Below, one piece after another: positions 62,837 to 64,000 of a stretch of 64,000 nucleotides of DNA. The stretch lies in NCBI GenBank assembly GCA_035582835.1, contig JAYKAV010003166.1:1026486-1090485 (forward strand). The letters are read 5' to 3'. The notes beneath the pieces were generated by a model, which saw only the letters and a program-made list of their open reading frames with translations, did no database searches and had not been told where the DNA came from. Numbering within the stretch: the stretch's first letter is position 1; each line of letters opens with the position of its first letter. Source of the DNA: Phoebastria nigripes. Lineage: Eukaryota; Chordata; Aves; Procellariiformes; Diomedeidae. The position numbers and the translations under genes were made by a program.

Positions 62837-64000
62837 CTTAAGAGGAAGAGGGAAAAAAAGTTTCAATTAAGTAGTAGTTTTGGGTAGGATGGCAGAATCA
62901 TTTCTAGGAAGGAACTGTTCATTTCCAAAACCAATTCAATAATGACAGGATTGAAAATAACATCACGTACTGCAAATTTATAAGTTAACAGAGAATGTAC
63001 CATCACATACAGAAGCAGCAGCGTACACGAGTACATCCCGCAACATGAAGGGTACTTCGGTGGGCTTGAGACTATGCTACTGAGCTCANGCTTTTTTCTT
63101 TCCTTCTCCTTATTTCTATACTCACAAGATAACAGTATCAATACATACCTCACCATACCATTTATTATTGAGATACGAATTTTAGAAGAAGCAACCAAGA
63201 TGAAAGCAGATATGCACAACCTACAATGCCATGATACTAATGCGTAATTGTTTTTCAAAATATTGGTCTTGCAAAGAAAAACTAAGCATGCAAGTCATTA
63301 CCATTAAGTTTCTGTATGACTTGTTTTAAAATTATGTGCCATGAAAGTAAGCAACAACAGCTAGATCTTTTAATATTTCAGAAATAGGATACTTAAAGGC
63401 AGTTTTGTAATCAGCAAGAAAGATGTCATTATGCAGCAATCTCATGATTAGTAGTTTTATCATTTACATATTTAACAGTGTATAAAAATAAATCAGGCAC
63501 AAAGAAACAAAATATTTTAATCCTGTTTCACTCCATTTCATACGTGGCTAATTATTTATTAATTTCACTTCACATTTTTTTCTGGGATTCGTTTGGGGTT
63601 TTTTCCTGGTTTTTTAACTAAACTTTTGTATCAATGTTAGGAACTTTTACATGCATGTCCACCAATGCTGATTTGATATATAAAGATCTGAACTTTAACA
63701 GCTATTAAATAACAAAAACCAGCCCAAACTATTAGTGTCGCACACATCAGGCAAGGGAGCAGTGGTATCACAAAATGAACAGTTCCACAGAACTTCTCGG
63801 TAAGGCAGAGAACGATGGCTGGATAATGGCTTTCAGCGAGGAGTCCACTCTACAACATTTACTGAAGAGGGAATTAAGAAATTACTTAAATTTCATCTGC
63901 ATAAAAGAAAGGTATCTCGTATCAAAGGCCTCTTAATATACCAGGCAGAAGCTGTAAGACTCAGGGGCTGGAAGATAAAAGAAGTTGGGAAAACTGAAAT
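62837..64000 (-). other. DOCK1: DOCK1 upstream intron, 3' part
   Basis: AT-rich intron sequence ahead of the exon at 62740-62836. The preceding exon, expected to encode the end of the SH3 domain and the GKG linker, is beyond the window edge. The minus-strand open frame here (62863-63258) has no splice or family support. No element recognised. Confidence 0.8.

Noticed and set aside
1..64000. CRISPR arrays, operons, phage, or other prokaryote-type systems
   Set aside because: Sequence is an intron-rich vertebrate gene; no regularly spaced repeats or densely packed coding sequence exist.

Overview
This window is vertebrate, almost certainly avian, nuclear DNA. One gene explains all the convincing coding sequence: DOCK1 (dedicator of cytokinesis 1, DOCK180), on the minus strand. 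It enters at the right edge (its 5' side) and leaves at the left edge. Twenty-one coding exons between 62836 and 10870 join without a frameshift or stop into 777 codons. They are collinear with roughly residues 77-853 of the 1865-residue human protein (numbering recalled, not searched). All splice sites are GT-AG. The bird assignment rests on a young CR1 retrotransposon 3' end with the typical ATTCTATG-like tail at 31535-31871, two much older CR1-family remnants, low repeat density and moderate intron sizes. Single scattered Ns suggest a draft assembly.

Layout from right to left, which is the direction of transcription. 62837-64000 is the end of an upstream intron; the SH3-coding exons lie beyond the right edge. 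Exons at 62836-50275 encode the helical ELMO-binding and linker part (about residues 77-380). Exons at 47722-41872 encode the end of the linker and the DHR-1/C2 domain that binds phosphoinositides (about 425-609). Exons at 35793-10870 encode the start of the alpha-helical, armadillo-like region (about 617-853). The catalytic DHR-2 Rac-GEF domain and the proline-rich tail that binds Crk lie beyond the left edge. Bases 1-10869 are intron with no exon seen.

The rest is intron: three CR1-family fragments, homopolymer and dinucleotide tracts, G-quadruplex-capable G clusters, and several stretches whose motif content makes them candidate conserved or regulatory elements. I found no second gene, RNA gene, CRISPR array, phage or bacterial-type system, and nothing that clearly amounts to a new biological system. 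The open frames outside the exons are short and compatible with chance. The better second-look items are non-coding: a perfect 11-bp hairpin with a homeodomain-type loop at 57844-57879, the G-quadruplex motifs at 51228-51248 and 50051-50079, and a CR1 insertion only 55 bp from a splice donor.
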